DNA from: Gordionus sp. m RMFG-2023
Taxonomy: Eukaryota; Nematomorpha; Gordioida; Chordodea; Parachordodidae
Direction: 5' to 3'
Assembly (NCBI RefSeq): GCF_954871325.1
Contig: NC_088775.1
Coordinates: 42,323,561 to 42,387,560 of the forward strand
DNA: 64,000 nt
Part shown: piece after piece, positions 38,024 to 52,942 of the stretch
Numbering within the stretch: position 1 is the first letter of the stretch
How the letters are laid out: every line of letters starts with the position of its first letter
Translations under genes and position numbers: made by a program
Notes under the pieces: generated by a model
Databases searched by the model: none
What the model was told of the DNA's origin: nothing
Seen by the model: the letters and a program-made list of their open reading frames with translations, nothing else

Positions 38024-41000
38024 AAAAAATTCAAAAACTTTTAAAATGACGATTATGACAATTGTCACTTTTCTATGGTACATCTTCACTGAAATTTTAA
38101 TTTAACATGTTTACAATATATATTTTTACCAATTTGCTTCAAAAAGTTTCAAAAAAACTTAAAAATGACGATTATGACAATTGTCACTTTCCTATGGTAC
38201 ATCTTCGCTTAAATTTTATTTTAACATGTTTACAATCTATATTTTTACCCTCTTGCATTAAAAAAATTCAAAAACTTTTAAAATGACGATTATGACAATT
38301 GTCACTTTTCTATGGTACATCTTCACTGAAATTTTAATTTAACATGTTTACAATATATATTTTTACCAATTTGCTTCAAAAAGTTTCAAAAAAACTTAAA
38401 AATGACGATTATGACAATTGTCACTTTCCTATGGTACATCTTCGCTTAAATTTTATTTTAACATGTTTACAATCTATATTTTTACCCACTTGTGTTAAAA
38501 AATTCAAAAACTTTTAAAATGACGATTATGACAATTGTCACTTTTCTATGGTACATCTTCACTGAAATTTTAATTTAACATGTATACAATATATATTTTT
38601 ACCAATTTGCTTCAAAAAGTTTCAAAAAAACTTAAAAATGACGATTATGACAATTGTCACTTTCCTATGGTACATCTTCGCTTAAATTTTATTTTAACAT
38701 GTTTACAATCTATATTTTTACCCACTTGTGTTAAAAAATTCAAAAACTTTTAAAATGACGATTATGACAATTGTCACTTTTCTATGGTACATCTTCACTG
38801 AAATTTTAATTTAACATGTTTACAATATATATTTTTACCAATTTGCTTCAAAAAGTTTCAAAAAAACTTAAAATGACAATTGTCACTTTCCTATGGTACA
38901 TCTTCGCTTAAATTTTATTTTAACATGTTTACAATCTATATTTTTACCCTCTTGCATTAAAAAAATTCAAAAACTTTTAAAATGACGATTATGACAATTG
39001 TCACTTTTCTATGGTACATCTTCACTGAAATTTTAATTTAACATGTTTACAATATATATTTTTACCAATTTGCTTCAAAAAGTTTCAAAAAAACTTAAAA
39101 ATGACGATTATGACAATTGTCACTTTCCTATGGTACATCTTCGCTTAAATTTTATTTTAACATGTTTACAATCTATATTTTTACCCACTTGTGTTAAAAA
39201 ATTCAAAAACTTTTAAAATGACGATTATGACAATTGTCACTTTTCTATGGTACATCTTCACTGAAATTTTAATTTAACATGTTTACAATATATATTTTTA
39301 CCAATTTGCTTCAAAAAGTTTCAAAAAAACTTAAAAATGACGATTATGACAATTGTCACTTTTCTATGGTACATCTTCGCTTAAATTTTATTTTAACATG
39401 TTTACAATCTATATTTTTACCCTCTTGCATTAAAAAAATTCAAAAACTTTTAAAATGACGATTATGACAATTGTAACTTTTCTATTGTACATCTTCACTG
39501 AAATTTTAATTTAACATGTTTACAATATATATTTTTACCAATTTGCTTCAAAAAGTTTCAAAAAAACTTAAAAATGACGATTATGACAATTGTCACTTTC
39601 CTATGGTACATCTTCGCTTAAATTTTATTTTAACATGTTTACAATCTATATTTTTACCCTCTTGCATTAAAAAAATTCAAAAACTTTTAAAATGACGATT
39701 ATGACAATTGTAACTTTTCTATTGTACATCTTCACTGAAATTTTAATTTAACATGTTTACAATATATATTTTTACCAATTTGCTTCAAAAAGTTTCAAAA
39801 AAACTTAAAAATGACGATTATGACAATTGTCACTTTCCTATGGTACATCTTCGCTTAAATTTTATTTTAACATGTTTACAATCTATATTTTTACCCTCTT
39901 GCATTAAAAAAATTCAAAAACTTTTAAAATGACGATTATGACAATTGTAACTTTTCTATTGTACATCTTCACTGAAATTTTAATTTAACATGTTTACAAT
40001 ATATATTTTTACCAATTTGCTTCAAAAAGTTTCAAAAAAACTTAAAAATGACGATTATGACAATTGTCACTTTCCTATGGTACATCTTCGCCTAAATTTT
40101 ATTTTAACATGTTTACAATCTATATTTTTACCCACTTGTGTTAAAAAATTCAAAAACTTTTAAAATGACGATTATGACAATTGTCACTTTTCTATGGTAC
40201 ATCTTCACTGAATGTTTAATTTAACATGTTTACAATATATATTTTTACCAATTTGCTTCAAAAAGTTTCAAAAAAACTTAAAAATGACGATTATGACAAT
40301 TGTAACTTTCCTATGGTACATCTTCGCTTAAATTTTATTTTAACATGTTTACAATCTATGTTTTTACCCACTTGTGTTAAAAAATTCAAAAACTTTTAAA
40401 ATGACGATTATGACAATTGTCACTTTTCTATGGTACATCTTCACTGAAATTTTAATTTAACATGTTTACAATGTATATTTTTACCAATTTGCTTCAAAAA
40501 GTTTCAAAAAAACTTAAAAATGACGATTATGACAATTGTCACTTTCCTATGGTACATCTTCGCTTAAATTTTATTTTAACATGTTTACAATCTATATTTT
40601 TACCCTCTTGCATTAAAAAAATTCAAAAACTTTTAAAATGACGATTATGACAATTGTCACTTTTCTATGGTACATCTTCACTGAAATTTTAATTTAACAT
40701 GTTTACAATATATATTTTTACCAATTTGCTTCAAAAAGTTTCAAAAAAACTTAAAAATGACGATTATGACAATTGTCACTTTCCTATGGTACATCTTCGC
40801 TTAAATTTTATTTTAACATGTTTACAATCTATATTTTTACCCACTTGTGTTAAAAAATTCAAAAACTTTTAAAATGACGATTATGACAATTGTCACTTTT
40901 CTATGGTACATCTTCACTGAAATTTTAATTTAACATGTATACAATATATATTTTTACCAATTTGCTTCAAAAAGTTTCAAAAAAACTTAAAAATGACGAT

Positions 41001-41531
41001 TATGACAATTGTCACTTTCCTATGGTACATCTTCGCTTAAATTTTATTTTAACATGTTTACAATCTATATTTTTACCCACTTGTGTTAAAAAATTCAAAA
41101 ACTTTTAAAATGACGATTATGACAATTGTCACTTTTCTATGGTACATCTTCACTGAAATTTTAATTTAACAAATATATATTTTTACCAATTTGCTTCAAA
41201 AAGTTTCAAAAAAACTTAAAATGACAATTGTCACTTTCCTATGGTACATCTTCGCTTAAATTTTATTTTAACATGTTTACAATCTATATTTTTACCCTCT
41301 TGCATTAAAAAAATTCAAAAAAACTTAAAAATGACGATTATGACAATTGTCACTTTCCTATGGTACATCTTCGCTTAAATTTTATTTTAACATGTTTACA
41401 ATCTATATTTTTACCCTCTTGCATTAAAAAAATTCAAAAACTTTTAAAATGACGATTATGACAATTGTCACTTTTCTATGGTACATCTTCACTGAAATTT
41501 TAATTTAACATGTTTACAATATATATTTTTA
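38024..41531 (+). repeat. 3.5-kb segment repeated at offset 11,411 bp
   Basis: AAAATGACAATTG (38,872 and 50,283), the three CTATTGTAC dimers (39,485 and 50,896), CACTGAATG and TTAACAAAT all recur at +11,411. The left limit is a B1/B2 body difference and the right limit an A1/A2 body difference. Confidence 0.8.
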
Positions 41532-42558
41532 TCCATTTGCTTCAAAAAATTTCAAAAAAACTTAAAAATGACGATTATGACAATTGTCACTTTTCTATGG
41601 TACATCTTCGCTTAAATTTTATTTTAACATGTTTACAATCTATATTTTTACCCTCTTGCATTAAAAAAATTCAAAAACTTTTAAAATGACGATTATGACA
41701 ATTGTAACTTTTCTATTGTACATCTTCACTGAAATTTTAATTTAACATGTTTACAATATATATTTTTACCAATTTGCTTCAAAAAGTTTCAAAAAAACTT
41801 AAAAATGACGATTATGACAATTATCACTTTCCTATGGTACATCTTCGCTTAAATTTTATTTTAACATGTTTACAATCTATATTTTTAGCCACTTGTGTTA
41901 AAAAATTCAAAAACTTTTAAAATGACGATTATGACAATTGTCACTTTTCTATGGTACATCTTCACTGAAATTTTAATTTAACATGTATACAATATATATT
42001 TTTACCAATTTGCTTCAAAAAGTTTCAAAAAAACTTAAAAATGACGATTATGACAATTGTCACTTTTCTATGGTACATCTTCGCTTAAATTTTATTTTAA
42101 CATGTTTACAATCTATTTTTTTACCCTCTTTCATTAAAAAAATTCAAAAACTTTTAAAATGATGATTATGACAATTGTCACTTTTCTATGGTACATCTTC
42201 ACTGAAATTTTAATTTAACATGTTTACAATATATATTTTTACCAATTTGCTTCAAAAAGTTTCAAAAAAACTTAAAAATGACGATTATGACAATTGTCAC
42301 TTTCCTATGGTACATCTTCGCTTAAATTTTATTTTAACATGTTTACAATCTATATTTTTACCCACTTGTGTTTAAAAATTCAAAAACTTTTAAAATGACG
42401 ATTATGACAATTGTCACTTTTCTATGGTACATCTTCACTGAAATTTTAATTTAACATGTTTACAATATATATTTTTACCAATTTGCTTCAAAAAGTTTCA
42501 AAAAAACTTAAAAATGACGATTATGACAATTGTCAGTTTCCTATGGTACATCTTCGCC
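39619..42558 (+). repeat. 2,940-bp tandem duplication, copy 1
   Basis: CACTGAATG (40,205 and 43,145), TTAACAAAT (41,165 and 44,105), TTAGCCAC (41,887 and 44,827) and CTCTTTCATT (42,119 and 45,059 area) recur at exactly 2,940 bp. The junction monomer carries GCCTAAA (42,556) joined to a B1 body. Elsewhere in the right-hand domain that marker precedes a B2 body, so this monomer is chimeric or mutated. Confidence 0.88.
40207..41372 (+). repeat. Marked 1,166-bp cassette, copy 2 of 7
   Basis: All markers are present in the same order and at the same internal distances as at 33.5 kb, 6,714 bp later. No length change. Confidence 0.88.
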
Positions 42559-45498
42559 TAAATTTTATTTTAACATGTTTACAATCTATATTTTTACCCT
42601 CTTGCATTAAAAAAATTCAAAAACTTTTAAAATGACGATTATGACAATTGTAACTTTTCTATTGTACATCTTCACTGAAATTTTAATTTAACATGTTTAC
42701 AATATATATTTTTACCAATTTGCTTCAAAAAGTTTCAAAAAAACTTAAAAATGACGATTATGACAATTGTCACTTTCCTATGGTACATCTTCGCTTAAAT
42801 TTTATTTTAACATGTTTACAATCTATATTTTTACCCTCTTGCATTAAAAAAATTCAAAAACTTTTAAAATGACGATTATGACAATTGTAACTTTTCTATT
42901 GTACATCTTCACTGAAATTTTAATTTAACATGTTTACAATATATATTTTTACCAATTTGCTTCAAAAAGTTTCAAAAAAACTTAAAAATGACGATTATGA
43001 CAATTGTCACTTTCCTATGGTACATCTTCGCCTAAATTTTATTTTAACATGTTTACAATCTATATTTTTACCCACTTGTGTTAAAAAATTCAAAAACTTT
43101 TAAAATGACGATTATGACAATTGTCACTTTTCTATGGTACATCTTCACTGAATGTTTAATTTAACATGTTTACAATATATATTTTTACCAATTTGCTTCA
43201 AAAAGTTTCAAAAAAACTTAAAAATGACGATTATGACAATTGTAACTTTCCTATGGTACATCTTCGCTTAAATTTTATTTTAACATGTTTACAATCTATG
43301 TTTTTACCCACTTGTGTTAAAAAATTCAAAAACTTTTAAAATGACGATTATGACAATTGTCACTTTTCTATGGTACATCTTCACTGAAATTTTAATTTAA
43401 CATGTTTACAATGTATATTTTTACCAATTTGCTTCAAAAAGTTTCAAAAAAACTTAAAAATGACGATTATGACAATTGTCACTTTCCTATGGTACATCTT
43501 CGCTTAAATTTTATTTTAACATGTTTACAATCTATATTTTTACCCTCTTGCATTAAAAAAATTCAAAAACTTTTAAAATGACGATTATGACAATTGTCAC
43601 TTTTCTATGGTACATCTTCACTGAAATTTTAATTTAACATGTTTACAATATATATTTTTACCAATTTGCTTCAAAAAGTTTCAAAAAAACTTAAAAATGA
43701 CGATTATGACAATTGTCACTTTCCTATGGTACATCTTCGCTTAAATTTTATTTTAACATGTTTACAATCTATATTTTTACCCACTTGTGTTAAAAAATTC
43801 AAAAACTTTTAAAATGACGATTATGACAATTGTCACTTTTCTATGGTACATCTTCACTGAAATTTTAATTTAACATGTATACAATATATATTTTTACCAA
43901 TTTGCTTCAAAAAGTTTCAAAAAAACTTAAAAATGACGATTATGACAATTGTCACTTTCCTATGGTACATCTTCGCTTAAATTTTATTTTAACATGTTTA
44001 CAATCTATATTTTTACCCACTTGTGTTAAAAAATTCAAAAACTTTTAAAATGACGATTATGACAATTGTCACTTTTCTATGGTACATCTTCACTGAAATT
44101 TTAATTTAACAAATATATATTTTTACCAATTTGCTTCAAAAAGTTTCAAAAAAACTTAAAATGACAATTGTCACTTTCCTATGGTACATCTTCGCTTAAA
44201 TTTTATTTTAACATGTTTACAATCTATATTTTTACCCTCTTGCATTAAAAAAATTCAAAAAAACTTAAAAATGACGATTATGACAATTGTCACTTTCCTA
44301 TGGTACATCTTCGCTTAAATTTTATTTTAACATGTTTACAATCTATATTTTTACCCTCTTGCATTAAAAAAATTCAAAAACTTTTAAAATGACGATTATG
44401 ACAATTGTCACTTTTCTATGGTACATCTTCACTGAAATTTTAATTTAACATGTTTACAATATATATTTTTATCCATTTGCTTCAAAAAATTTCAAAAAAA
44501 CTTAAAAATGACGATTATGACAATTGTCACTTTTCTATGGTACATCTTCGCTTAAATTTTATTTTAACATGTTTACAATCTATATTTTTACCCTCTTGCA
44601 TTAAAAAAATTCAAAAACTTTTAAAATGACGATTATGACAATTGTAACTTTTCTATTGTACATCTTCACTGAAATTTTAATTTAACATGTTTACAATATA
44701 TATTTTTACCAATTTGCTTCAAAAAGTTTCAAAAAAACTTAAAAATGACGATTATGACAATTATCACTTTCCTATGGTACATCTTCGCTTAAATTTTATT
44801 TTAACATGTTTACAATCTATATTTTTAGCCACTTGTGTTAAAAAATTCAAAAACTTTTAAAATGACGATTATGACAATTGTCACTTTTCTATGGTACATC
44901 TTCACTGAAATTTTAATTTAACATGTATACAATATATATTTTTACCAATTTGCTTCAAAAAGTTTCAAAAAAACTTAAAAATGACGATTATGACAATTGT
45001 CACTTTTCTATGGTACATCTTCGCTTAAATTTTATTTTAACATGTTTACAATCTATTTTTTTACCCTCTTTCATTAAAAAAATTCAAAAACTTTTAAAAT
45101 GATGATTATGACAATTGTCACTTTTCTATGGTACATCTTCACTGAAATTTTAATTTAACATGTTTACAATATATATTTTTACCAATTTGCTTCAAAAAGT
45201 TTCAAAAAAACTTAAAAATGACGATTATGACAATTGTCACTTTCCTATGGTACATCTTCGCTTAAATTTTATTTTAACATGTTTACAATCTATATTTTTA
45301 CCCACTTGTGTTTAAAAATTCAAAAACTTTTAAAATGACGATTATGACAATTGTCACTTTTCTATGGTACATCTTCACTGAAATTTTAATTTAACATGTT
45401 TACAATATATATTTTTACCAATTTGCTTCAAAAAGTTTCAAAAAAACTTAAAAATGACGATTATGACAATTGTCAGTTTCCTATGGTACATCTTCGCT
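42559..45498 (+). repeat. 2,940-bp tandem duplication, copy 2
   Basis: Abuts copy 1 in the same monomer phase. Because the exchange point fell inside the CTATTGTAC dimer run, only two such dimers remain here against three at 39.5 kb. I noticed no base difference in the interior. Confidence 0.88.
43147..44312 (+). repeat. Marked 1,166-bp cassette, copy 3 of 7
   Basis: Identical in markers and length to the copy 2,940 bp upstream, and part of the 2,940-bp tandem duplication. Confidence 0.88.
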
Positions 45499-46023
45499 TA
45501 AATTTTATTTTAACATGTTTACAATCTATATTTTTACCCTCTTGCATTAAAAAAATTCAAAAACTTTTAAAATGACGATTATGACAATTGTCACTTTTCT
45601 ATGGTACATCTTCACTGAAATTTTAATTTAACATGTTTACAATATATATTTTTATCCATTTGCTTCAAAAAATTTCAAAAAAACTTAAAAATGACGATTA
45701 TGACAATTGTCACTTTTCTATGGTACATCTTCGCTTAAATTTTATTTTAACATGTTTACAATCTATATTTTTACCCTCTTGCATTAAAAAAATTCAAAAA
45801 CTTTTAAAATGACGATTATGACAATTGTAACTTTTCTATGGTACATCTTCACTGAAATTTTAATTTAACATGTTTACAATATATATTTTTACCAATTTGC
45901 TTCAAAAAGTTTCAAAAAAACTTAAAAATGACGATTATGACAATTGTCACTTTCCTATGGTACATCTTCGCTTAAATTTTATTTTAACATGTTTACAATC
46001 TATATTTTTACCCACTTGTGTTT
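44368..46023 (+). repeat. 1,656-bp tandem duplication (seven dimers), copy 1
   Basis: CTATTGTAC (44,656), TTAGCCAC (44,827), CTCTTTCATT (about 45,065), GTCAGTTTCC (45,474) and a B1 with ATTGTAACTTTTCTATGG recur 1,656 bp later. The left limit is the A-run of a B monomer, where the flanking bodies differ (TTGCATTAAA against TTGTGTTTAA). Confidence 0.85.
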
Positions 46024-47627
46024 AAAAATTCAAAAACTTTTAAAATGACGATTATGACAATTGTCACTTTTCTATGGTACATCTTCACTGAAATTTTAAT
46101 TTAACATGTTTACAATATATATTTTTATCCATTTGCTTCAAAAAATTTCAAAAAAACTTAAAAATGACGATTATGACAATTGTCACTTTTCTATGGTACA
46201 TCTTCGCTTAAATTTTATTTTAACATGTTTACAATCTATATTTTTACCCTCTTGCATTAAAAAAATTCAAAAACTTTTAAAATGACGATTATGACAATTG
46301 TAACTTTTCTATTGTACATCTTCACTGAAATTTTAATTTAACATGTTTACAATATATATTTTTACCAATTTGCTTCAAAAAGTTTCAAAAAAACTTAAAA
46401 ATGACGATTATGACAATTATCACTTTCCTATGGTACATCTTCGCTTAAATTTTATTTTAACATGTTTACAATCTATATTTTTAGCCACTTGTGTTAAAAA
46501 ATTCAAAAACTTTTAAAATGACGATTATGACAATTGTCACTTTTCTATGGTACATCTTCACTGAAATTTTAATTTAACATGTATACAATATATATTTTTA
46601 CCAATTTGCTTCAAAAAGTTTCAAAAAAACTTAAAAATGACGATTATGACAATTGTCACTTTTCTATGGTACATCTTCGCTTAAATTTTATTTTAACATG
46701 TTTACAATCTATTTTTTTACCCTCTTTCATTAAAAAAATTCAAAAACTTTTAAAATGATGATTATGACAATTGTCACTTTTCTATGGTACATCTTCACTG
46801 AAATTTTAATTTAACATGTTTACAATATATATTTTTACCAATTTGCTTCAAAAAGTTTCAAAAAAACTTAAAAATGACGATTATGACAATTGTCACTTTC
46901 CTATGGTACATCTTCGCTTAAATTTTATTTTAACATGTTTACAATCTATATTTTTACCCACTTGTGTTTAAAAATTCAAAAACTTTTAAAATGACGATTA
47001 TGACAATTGTCACTTTTCTATGGTACATCTTCACTGAAATTTTAATTTAACATGTTTACAATATATATTTTTACCAATTTGCTTCAAAAAGTTTCAAAAA
47101 AACTTAAAAATGACGATTATGACAATTGTCAGTTTCCTATGGTACATCTTCGCTTAAATTTTATTTTAACATGTTTACAATCTATATTTTTACCCTCTTG
47201 CATTAAAAAAATTCAAAAACTTTTAAAATGACGATTATGACAATTGTCACTTTTCTATGGTACATCTTCACTGAAATTTTAATTTAACATGTTTACAATA
47301 TATATTTTTATCCATTTGCTTCAAAAAATTTCAAAAAAACTTAAAAATGACGATTATGACAATTGTCACTTTTCTATGGTACATCTTCGCTTAAATTTTA
47401 TTTTAACATGTTTACAATCTATATTTTTACCCTCTTGCATTAAAAAAATTCAAAAACTTTTAAAATGACGATTATGACAATTGTAACTTTTCTATGGTAC
47501 ATCTTCACTGAAATTTTAATTTAACATGTTTACAATATATATTTTTACCAATTTGCTTCAAAAAGTTTCAAAAAAACTTAAAAATGACGATTATGACAAT
47601 TGTCACTTTCCTATGGTACATCTTCGC
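46024..47627 (+). repeat. 1,656-bp tandem duplication, copy 2
   Basis: Matches the preceding copy until 47,627. There it enters a GCCTAAA monomer and the CACTGAATG lineage, following 36.3-37.4 kb instead (offset 11,310). The unit overlaps the end of the 2,940-bp duplication, showing successive, nested exchanges. Confidence 0.83.
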
Positions 47628-47978
47628 CTAAATTTTATTTTAACATGTTTACAATCTATATTTTTACCCACTTGTGTTAAAAAATTCAAAAACTTTTAAA
47701 ATGACGATTATGACAATTGTCACTTTTCTATGGTACATCTTCACTGAAATTTTAATTTAACATGTTTACAATATATATTTTTACCAATTTGCTTCAAAAA
47801 GTTTCAAAAAAACTTAAAAATGACGATTATGACAATTGTCACTTTCCTATGGTACATCTTCGCTTAAATTTTATTTTAACATGTTTACAATCTATATTTT
47901 TACCCACTTGTGTTAAAAAATTCAAAAACTTTTAAAATGACGATTATGACAATTGTCACTTTTCTATGGTACATCTTC

Positions 47979-49144
47979 ACTGAATGTTTAATTTAACATG
48001 TTTACAATATATATTTTTACCAATTTGCTTCAAAAAGTTTCAAAAAAACTTAAAAATGACGATTATGACAATTGTAACTTTCCTATGGTACATCTTCGCT
48101 TAAATTTTATTTTAACATGTTTACAATCTATGTTTTTACCCACTTGTGTTAAAAAATTCAAAAACTTTTAAAATGACGATTATGACAATTGTCACTTTTC
48201 TATGGTACATCTTCACTGAAATTTTAATTTAACATGTTTACAATGTATATTTTTACCAATTTGCTTCAAAAAGTTTCAAAAAAACTTAAAAATGACGATT
48301 ATGACAATTGTCACTTTCCTATGGTACATCTTCGCTTAAATTTTATTTTAACATGTTTACAATCTATATTTTTACCCTCTTGCATTAAAAAAATTCAAAA
48401 ACTTTTAAAATGACGATTATGACAATTGTCACTTTTCTATGGTACATCTTCACTGAAATTTTAATTTAACATGTTTACAATATATATTTTTACCAATTTG
48501 CTTCAAAAAGTTTCAAAAAAACTTAAAAATGACGATTATGACAATTGTCACTTTCCTATGGTACATCTTCGCTTAAATTTTATTTTAACATGTTTACAAT
48601 CTATATTTTTACCCACTTGTGTTAAAAAATTCAAAAACTTTTAAAATGACGATTATGACAATTGTCACTTTTCTATGGTACATCTTCACTGAAATTTTAA
48701 TTTAACATGTATACAATATATATTTTTACCAATTTGCTTCAAAAAGTTTCAAAAAAACTTAAAAATGACGATTATGACAATTGTCACTTTCCTATGGTAC
48801 ATCTTCGCTTAAATTTTATTTTAACATGTTTACAATCTATATTTTTACCCACTTGTGTTAAAAAATTCAAAAACTTTTAAAATGACGATTATGACAATTG
48901 TCACTTTTCTATGGTACATCTTCACTGAAATTTTAATTTAACAAATATATATTTTTACCAATTTGCTTCAAAAAGTTTCAAAAAAACTTAAAATGACAAT
49001 TGTCACTTTCCTATGGTACATCTTCGCTTAAATTTTATTTTAACATGTTTACAATCTATATTTTTACCCTCTTGCATTAAAAAAATTCAAAAAAACTTAA
49101 AAATGACGATTATGACAATTGTCACTTTCCTATGGTACATCTTC
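47979..49144 (+). repeat. Marked 1,166-bp cassette, copy 4 of 7
   Basis: Same markers and length; 4,832 bp after the previous copy. It is followed by a B1 monomer with a shorter A-run (TTGCATTAAAAAATTC near 49,192). Confidence 0.87.
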
Positions 49145-49434
49145 GCTTAAATTTTATTTTAACATGTTTACAATCTATATTTTTACCCTCTTGCATTAAA
49201 AAATTCAAAAACTTTTAAAATGACGATTATGACAATTGTCACTTTTCTATGGTACATCTTCACTGAAATTTTAATTTAACATGTTTACAATATATATTTT
49301 TATCCATTTGCTTCAAAAAATTTCAAAAAAACTTAAAAATGACGATTATGACAATTGTCACTTTTCTATGGTACATCTTCGCTTAAATTTTATTTTAACA
49401 TGTTTACAATCTATATTTTTACCCTCTTGCATTA

Positions 49435-52400
49435 AAAAAATTCAAAAACTTTTAAAATGACGATTATGACAATTGTCACTTTTCTATGGTACATCTTCAC
49501 TGAAATTTTAATTTAACATGTTTACAATATATATTTTTACCAATTTGCTTCAAAAAGTTTCAAAAAAACTTAAAAATGACGATTATGACAATTGTCACTT
49601 TCCTATGGTACATCTTCGCTTAAATTTTATTTTAACATGTTTACAATCTATATTTTTACCCTCTTGCATTAAAAAAATTCAAAAACTTTTAAAATGACGA
49701 TTATGACAATTGTCACTTTTCTATGGTACATCTTCACTGAAATTTTAATTTAACATGTTTACAATATATATTTTTACCAATTTGCTTCAAAAAGTTTCAA
49801 AAAAACTTAAAAATGACGATTATGACAATTGTCACTTTCCTATGGTACATCTTCGCTTAAATTTTATTTTAACATGTTTACAATCTATATTTTTACCCAC
49901 TTGTGTTAAAAAATTCAAAAACTTTTAAAATGACGATTATGACAATTGTCACTTTTCTATGGTACATCTTCACTGAAATTTTAATTTAACATGTATACAA
50001 TATATATTTTTACCAATTTGCTTCAAAAAGTTTCAAAAAAACTTAAAAATGACGATTATGACAATTGTCACTTTCCTATGGTACATCTTCGCTTAAATTT
50101 TATTTTAACATGTTTACAATCTATATTTTTACCCACTTGTGTTAAAAAATTCAAAAACTTTTAAAATGACGATTATGACAATTGTCACTTTTCTATGGTA
50201 CATCTTCACTGAAATTTTAATTTAACATGTTTACAATATATATTTTTACCAATTTGCTTCAAAAAGTTTCAAAAAAACTTAAAATGACAATTGTCACTTT
50301 CCTATGGTACATCTTCGCTTAAATTTTATTTTAACATGTTTACAATCTATATTTTTACCCTCTTGCATTAAAAAAATTCAAAAACTTTTAAAATGACGAT
50401 TATGACAATTGTCACTTTTCTATGGTACATCTTCACTGAAATTTTAATTTAACATGTTTACAATATATATTTTTACCAATTTGCTTCAAAAAGTTTCAAA
50501 AAAACTTAAAAATGACGATTATGACAATTGTCACTTTCCTATGGTACATCTTCGCTTAAATTTTATTTTAACATGTTTACAATCTATATTTTTACCCACT
50601 TGTGTTAAAAAATTCAAAAACTTTTAAAATGACGATTATGACAATTGTCACTTTTCTATGGTACATCTTCACTGAAATTTTAATTTAACATGTTTACAAT
50701 ATATATTTTTACCAATTTGCTTCAAAAAGTTTCAAAAAAACTTAAAAATGACGATTATGACAATTGTCACTTTTCTATGGTACATCTTCGCTTAAATTTT
50801 ATTTTAACATGTTTACAATCTATATTTTTACCCTCTTGCATTAAAAAAATTCAAAAACTTTTAAAATGACGATTATGACAATTGTAACTTTTCTATTGTA
50901 CATCTTCACTGAAATTTTAATTTAACATGTTTACAATATATATTTTTACCAATTTGCTTCAAAAAGTTTCAAAAAAACTTAAAAATGACGATTATGACAA
51001 TTGTCACTTTCCTATGGTACATCTTCGCTTAAATTTTATTTTAACATGTTTACAATCTATATTTTTACCCTCTTGCATTAAAAAAATTCAAAAACTTTTA
51101 AAATGACGATTATGACAATTGTAACTTTTCTATTGTACATCTTCACTGAAATTTTAATTTAACATGTTTACAATATATATTTTTACCAATTTGCTTCAAA
51201 AAGTTTCAAAAAAACTTAAAAATGACGATTATGACAATTGTCACTTTCCTATGGTACATCTTCGCTTAAATTTTATTTTAACATGTTTACAATCTATATT
51301 TTTACCCTCTTGCATTAAAAAAATTCAAAAACTTTTAAAATGACGATTATGACAATTGTAACTTTTCTATTGTACATCTTCACTGAAATTTTAATTTAAC
51401 ATGTTTACAATATATATTTTTACCAATTTGCTTCAAAAAGTTTCAAAAAAACTTAAAAATGACGATTATGACAATTGTCACTTTCCTATGGTACATCTTC
51501 GCCTAAATTTTATTTTAACATGTTTACAATCTATATTTTTACCCACTTGTGTTAAAAAATTCAAAAACTTTTAAAATGACGATTATGACAATTGTCACTT
51601 TTCTATGGTACATCTTCACTGAATGTTTAATTTAACATGTTTACAATATATATTTTTACCAATTTGCTTCAAAAAGTTTCAAAAAAACTTAAAAATGACG
51701 ATTATGACAATTGTAACTTTCCTATGGTACATCTTCGCTTAAATTTTATTTTAACATGTTTACAATCTATGTTTTTACCCACTTGTGTTAAAAAATTCAA
51801 AAACTTTTAAAATGACGATTATGACAATTGTCACTTTTCTATGGTACATCTTCACTGAAATTTTAATTTAACATGTTTACAATGTATATTTTTACCAATT
51901 TGCTTCAAAAAGTTTCAAAAAAACTTAAAAATGACGATTATGACAATTGTCACTTTCCTATGGTACATCTTCGCTTAAATTTTATTTTAACATGTTTACA
52001 ATCTATATTTTTACCCTCTTGCATTAAAAAAATTCAAAAACTTTTAAAATGACGATTATGACAATTGTCACTTTTCTATGGTACATCTTCACTGAAATTT
52101 TAATTTAACATGTTTACAATATATATTTTTACCAATTTGCTTCAAAAAGTTTCAAAAAAACTTAAAAATGACGATTATGACAATTGTCACTTTCCTATGG
52201 TACATCTTCGCTTAAATTTTATTTTAACATGTTTACAATCTATATTTTTACCCACTTGTGTTAAAAAATTCAAAAACTTTTAAAATGACGATTATGACAA
52301 TTGTCACTTTTCTATGGTACATCTTCACTGAAATTTTAATTTAACATGTATACAATATATATTTTTACCAATTTGCTTCAAAAAGTTTCAAAAAAACTTA

Positions 52401-52942
52401 AAAATGACGATTATGACAATTGTCACTTTCCTATGGTACATCTTCGCTTAAATTTTATTTTAACATGTTTACAATCTATATTTTTACCCACTTGTGTTAA
52501 AAAATTCAAAAACTTTTAAAATGACGATTATGACAATTGTCACTTTTCTATGGTACATCTTCACTGAAATTTTAATTTAACAAATATATATTTTTACCAA
52601 TTTGCTTCAAAAAGTTTCAAAAAAACTTAAAATGACAATTGTCACTTTCCTATGGTACATCTTCGCTTAAATTTTATTTTAACATGTTTACAATCTATAT
52701 TTTTACCCTCTTGCATTAAAAAAATTCAAAAAAACTTAAAAATGACGATTATGACAATTGTCACTTTCCTATGGTACATCTTCGCTTAAATTTTATTTTA
52801 ACATGTTTACAATCTATATTTTTACCCTCTTGCATTAAAAAAATTCAAAAACTTTTAAAATGACGATTATGACAATTGTCACTTTTCTATGGTACATCTT
52901 CACTGAAATTTTAATTTAACATGTTTACAATATATATTTTTA
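49435..52942 (+). repeat. 3.5-kb segment, second copy (offset 11,411 bp)
   Basis: Partner of 38,024-41,531. It is flanked on the left by the cassette at 47,979-49,144 and on the right by a segment that resembles 56.5-57.8 kb at an offset of 3,769 bp (TATGGTCCATC at 53,471 and 57,240; GACAATTATGAC at 53,916 and 57,685). Confidence 0.8.
51618..52783 (+). repeat. Marked 1,166-bp cassette, copy 5 of 7
   Basis: Same markers and length; 3,639 bp after the previous copy. It is preceded by three CTATTGTAC dimers (50,896, 51,133, 51,370), as at 32.8 and 39.5 kb. Confidence 0.87.

Larger units (their letters stand above)
37060..42557 (+). repeat. 5.5-kb segment, second copy (offset 6,714 bp)
   Basis: Partner of 30,346-35,843. 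The two copies are separated by about 1.2 kb (35,844-37,059) that is itself homologous to part of 46.0-48.7 kb at an offset of 11,310 bp. So the 6,714-bp period is not a simple tandem repeat but a mosaic. Confidence 0.85.
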